This document shows, in pieces, positions 61,278 to 64,000 of a stretch of 64,000 nucleotides of DNA (positions are counted from its first letter, which is position 1; every line of letters starts with the position of its first letter). The notes under the pieces are model-generated. The model saw only the letters and a program-made list of their open reading frames with translations. It was not told where the DNA came from and ran no database searches. This DNA is from Mogibacterium sp. GTDB lineage: Bacteria; Bacillota; Clostridia; Peptostreptococcales; Anaerovoracaceae. Location of the stretch: positions 1-64,000 of the forward strand of contig JAFRGC010000041.1 in assembly GCA_017434025.1 (NCBI GenBank). The letters run 5' to 3'. The position numbers and the translations under genes are program-made.

Positions 61278-63020
61278 ATGACAGGTGTGATCAGCAGCGA
61301 TCAGCCGGCGGTCAGGCGCAGAAGTCCCCTTCAGGCAGAGATACGTCTGATGCCGGGGACGCCGTTCTATGAACGGCAGAGAGATATGGATGAGTTTCTG
61401 TTGGCGCAGGACCCGGACAGCATGCTGTACAATTTCCGCAAGGCTGCAGGCCTGCCGACTCTCGGCGCTGCGCCGATGACAGGCTGGGATGCCGACGAAT
61501 GCAAACTCAAAGGGCATACGACAGGCCACTATATGTCAGGGCTTGCGCTGGCATACGCATCGACGGGAGACGAGAGATTTCGCAGCAAACTGGAATATAT
61601 CGTCGGAGGACTTCGCGAGTGCCGCGACGCTTTCGCAGCGTCAGGGAGAACGGCTCCGGGATTTGTCAGTGCTTATGATGAGGAACAGTTTGATCTGCTG
61701 GAGCAGTTCACGAAATATCCGGAGATCTGGGCGCCGTATTATACGCTGGACAAGATCATGGCCGGACTGCTCGACGCGTACGAGCTCGCGGGCATTGAGC
61801 AGGCGATGGACATCCTGAAACCACTCGGAGACTGGGTGTGGAACAGGCTCTCAAGACTTGATGATGAGGTCCGCAGCAGGATGTGGGCTATGTATATCGC
61901 AGGTGAGTACGGAGCCATGATCGGCACGATGGTCAGGCTGTACCGGCATACAGGGGATCCACATCATCTTGCCGCGGCAAAGCTTTTCGATAATCCGGCA
62001 CTGTTCGAGCAGATGGCAGCAGGCCGCGACGAACTCGATACGATGCACGCAAATCAACATATCCCGCAGATCATCGGCGCGCTCGAACTCTACCGTGAGA
62101 CCGGTGATGTGCGGTATTACAACATAGCTGAGAACTTCGAGTGTATCGTCACCGGACATCACTGCTATGCGAATGGCGGGACAGGTGAGCAGGAGAGATT
62201 CCATGAGGCAGACCGCGAGATCGGGTATCTTACAGATAAGACTGCAGAGAGCTGCGCGAGCTATAACATGCTGAGGCTGACTTCAGCCCTTGCCGGTTAC
62301 GCGGAGGATAACAGACTGAGCCAGCTGATGGACTATTACGAGAATACGCTGTTCAACCATATCCTGATGTCCTTCAGCCATCACCCTGACGGAGGGACGA
62401 CATACTTCCTTCCGCTGGCGTCGGGAAGCACCAAATATTATGAGCGTGACGAGAACAGCTGCTGCCATGGCACCGGTATGGAGACCCGATACAGGTTCAT
62501 GACGCAGATCTGCTCGTATGAAGACCCTGCAGATGACGGCACTCCGGGAATGCTTCTTGTCAATTTGCCGGTTTCCTGCAGACTGAACGGCGATGAGCAG
62601 ATCACCGTTTCGTTTACTGAAGATGGGAAATTGACGGTAAGAGCAGACTGCGATATGAAGCGAAAACTCGCTGTCCGCGTGCCTGCATGGTGCCGTGACC
62701 GATTCCCGCAGGCTGTGAATGGTTATCTGCAGTATGACACGAGGCTCCGGGCAGGGGAATCAGTCACTCTGGAACTGCCGATGGAAGTCCGGCAGGTCCC
62801 GGTCGAGTCAGACCAGACTTATTCCTGTCTCGCATGGGGACCTTATCTGCTGGCGGCTGTCACATCCGGAGGAGAGTTCATAAGTGCGCCGGATCCTGAT
62901 GAACTGAGAGAGGTCCCGGACAAACCGGGTGAGTTCACAGCAGGCGATAACGCTTTCAGACCGCTGTACCGCATCGATGAAGAGGCGTATCATATCTATA
63001 TGAAGGCGTGTCAGCAATGA
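61278..63020 (+). CDS. Glycoside hydrolase family 127-like protein (beta-L-arabinofuranosidase type, DUF1680)
   Basis: This is a 580-residue alpha/alpha-barrel enzyme. GWDADECKLKGHTTGHYMSGLALAYASTGD and MHANQHIPQIIGALELYRETGD are GH127 barrel motifs. The metal-cysteine site is recognisable as TAESCASYNMLRL and NSCCHGTGMETRYRF (tandem Cys, nucleophile region). A C-terminal beta domain follows (VRVPAWC). No signal peptide is seen, so it would act on imported arabino-oligosaccharides. No sugar transporter or other glycosidase accompanies it; it is paired with a tRNA-editing gene. Confidence 0.88.
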   Translation: MTGVISSDQPAVRRRSPLQAEIRLMPGTPFYERQRDMDEFLLAQDPDSMLYNFRKAAGLPTLGAAPMTGWDADECKLKGHTTGHYMSGLALAYASTGDERFRSKLEYIVGGLRECRDAFAASGRTAPGFVSAYDEEQFDLLEQFTKYPEIWAPYYTLDKIMAGLLDAYELAGIEQAMDILKPLGDWVWNRLSRLDDEVRSRMWAMYIAGEYGAMIGTMVRLYRHTGDPHHLAAAKLFDNPALFEQMAAGRDELDTMHANQHIPQIIGALELYRETGDVRYYNIAENFECIVTGHHCYANGGTGEQERFHEADREIGYLTDKTAESCASYNMLRLTSALAGYAEDNRLSQLMDYYENTLFNHILMSFSHHPDGGTTYFLPLASGSTKYYERDENSCCHGTGMETRYRFMTQICSYEDPADDGTPGMLLVNLPVSCRLNGDEQITVSFTEDGKLTVRADCDMKRKLAVRVPAWCRDRFPQAVNGYLQYDTRLRAGESVTLELPMEVRQVPVESDQTYSCLAWGPYLLAAVTSGGEFISAPDPDELREVPDKPGEFTAGDNAFRPLYRIDEEAYHIYMKACQQ

Positions 63021-63045
63021 TCGGGGAAGAATAGTTTTGCACGTT

Positions 63046-63059
63046 AATTGTATACAATT
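63046..63059. promoter_or_regulatory. Palindrome, candidate operator
   Basis: The perfect 14-base palindrome AATTGTATACAATT lies 26 bases after the GH127 stop and 140 bases before the symporter gene. TTGTATACAA is the sort of core bound by GntR-family repressors. No regulator gene is adjacent. Confidence 0.35.
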
Positions 63060-63085
63060 ATACAAATTGAACCTGCAATATAGAC

Positions 63086-63135
63086 AAAACTGCCAGGTGT
63101 TTGCTAAAATATCTGCATACATGAAGGCAGTTTTT
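63086..63135 (+). terminator. Probable Rho-independent terminator
   Basis: AAAACTGCC (63086-63094) pairs with GGCAGTTTT (63126-63134) across a 31-base loop, followed by T. It would end the GH127 transcript, or act as a leader structure for the symporter. Confidence 0.55.
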
Positions 63136-63198
63136 CGTTAAATATAACAAAAATGCAGATTCATCTAAGGTATTAAGAAAATGTAAGGAGAAACAGGT

Positions 63199-64000
63199 AT
63201 GAGTACATTCGTAGGTTTCATGAACAACATTTTGTATAAGCCGTACATCGTACCCCTGTTCCTGATCGCAGTAGGCATCTACTTTACTATCCGGACCAAG
63301 GCCGTACAGATCAGGATGTTCGGTGAGATGTTCAGGGTAGTTTCAGAGAAACCAGAAGACGAGAGAGGGATCTCATCCTTCGGTGCTCTGATGGTATCTA
63401 CCGCTTCCAGAGTAGGCACAGGAAATATCATCGGCGTATGTACCGCTATCGTACTTGGTGGTCCCGGAGCTATTTTCTGGATGTGGATCACAGCGATCTT
63501 CGGCGGTGCTAACGCATTTATTGAGTCTACACTCGCACAGATCTATAAGAAGAAGGCGGACGACGGCACATATTACGGCGGTCCATCCTACTACATGCAG
63601 ACCGGACTTGGTCAGAGATGGCTCGGAGTACTCTTCTCCATCCTGATCATCTTTACATATGCTGTAGGATATAACATGCTCGCAGCGTACAACCTGCAGT
63701 CGACATTCGCTACATTCAGCTTCTACAATGAGAAAACGCCGGCGATCATCGGCATCATCCTCGCAGCGCTTTTCGCTGCCATCATCATCGGCGGAGCTAA
63801 GAGGCTGACTGACGTAACGGGATTGCTCGTTCCTGTCATGGGTGTCATCTACGTTGCGATGTCGATCGTAGTTCTTGTCATGAACGCTAAGAATTTCGGC
63901 ACCATGTTCAACCTGATCTTCAGCACAGCGTTCGACTTCCAGGCGATCTTCGGAGGATTTACAGGATCCGTTATCATGTGGGGTCTCAAGAGAGGTCTGT
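63199..64000 (+). CDS. AGCS-family alanine/glycine:cation symporter (partial, runs off the window)
   Basis: The first 267 codons are of an amino-acid:Na+ or H+ symporter (alanine/glycine type). Family motifs are FGALMVSTASRVGTGNIIGVCTAIVLGGPGAIFWMW, AFIESTLAQIYKKK, YYGGPSYYMQTGLG and GLLVPVMGVIYV. GTAAGGAGAAAC precedes ATG 63199. About 60% of the protein is present; the C-terminal helices lie beyond base 64000. The substrate, alanine or glycine, is inferred from the family. Confidence 0.92.
   Translation, partial: MSTFVGFMNNILYKPYIVPLFLIAVGIYFTIRTKAVQIRMFGEMFRVVSEKPEDERGISSFGALMVSTASRVGTGNIIGVCTAIVLGGPGAIFWMWITAIFGGANAFIESTLAQIYKKKADDGTYYGGPSYYMQTGLGQRWLGVLFSILIIFTYAVGYNMLAAYNLQSTFATFSFYNEKTPAIIGIILAALFAAIIIGGAKRLTDVTGLLVPVMGVIYVAMSIVVLVMNAKNFGTMFNLIFSTAFDFQAIFGGFTGSVIMWGLKRGL

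Overview
This window looks like a chromosomal segment of a strictly anaerobic Gram-positive of the Clostridia (Firmicutes). GC content is near 50% by eye. The markers are an EFR1-type flavodoxin/ferredoxin, FeoAB with a FeoB-associated Cys-rich membrane peptide, DUF3343 and YedE/TusA sulfur-selenium proteins, a PrdX/YbaK-type deacylase, the diaminopimelate dehydrogenase route to lysine, and strong AGGAGG ribosome sites. I cannot assign a genus. No rRNA, tRNA, CRISPR array or prophage was seen.

Layout. 1-2.5 kb is an AT-richer, damaged stretch: a YegP/DUF1508 gene with a broken 5' end, an orphan MetRS C-terminal tRNA-binding domain, and a stop-interrupted REP-associated tyrosine transposase (RAYT) flanked by its repeat units. 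A further unit lies 27 kb away. 2.5-12 kb is metabolic and accessory: a zinc-type dehydrogenase, a CobW-like GTPase fused to a YcgQ/DUF1980-like domain, a four-carbon acid sugar kinase, an ATP-grasp ligase, an SGNH hydrolase, a collapsed azlCD locus, a D-2-hydroxyacid dehydrogenase, RtcB and a small XRE regulator. 12-15 kb is a Co/Ni ECF importer (CbiMN fusion, CbiQ, CbiO). 15-20 kb holds a DUF5692 membrane protein, the Kup potassium transporter and a second ATP-grasp paralogue. 20-31 kb is a run of single enzymes: lipase-like hydrolase, SDR, endonuclease IV, MalY-type lyase, TetR, vWA, LtrA, flavodoxin, SPFH protein and phosphofructokinase. 31-34 kb is the Feo ferrous-iron locus behind a promoter with an overlapping palindromic operator. 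34-37 kb is a LysR regulator beside a TauE/SafE exporter and a YcxB-like protein.

37.3-43.7 kb is the F-type ATP synthase operon atpB-E-F-A-G-D-C. It has no atpH. Instead the alpha subunit carries an N-terminal extension that reads as the C-terminal domain of delta. This delta-alpha fusion is the most striking object in the window.

43.8-50.3 kb carries EFR1, a TagD-like cytidylyltransferase, MscS, an HEYGH protein, a second TauE/SafE protein, and the YedE-TusA-DUF3343 set. 50.3-55.9 kb is the lysine/DAP pathway lysC-dapA-dapB-ddh-lysA, with its own promoter and a lysine riboswitch between lysC and dapA. 56-64 kb has a PreP-like M16C peptidase, a HerA-type ATPase, a prolyl-tRNA editing domain, a GH127 enzyme and the start of an AGCS amino-acid:cation symporter that runs off the end.
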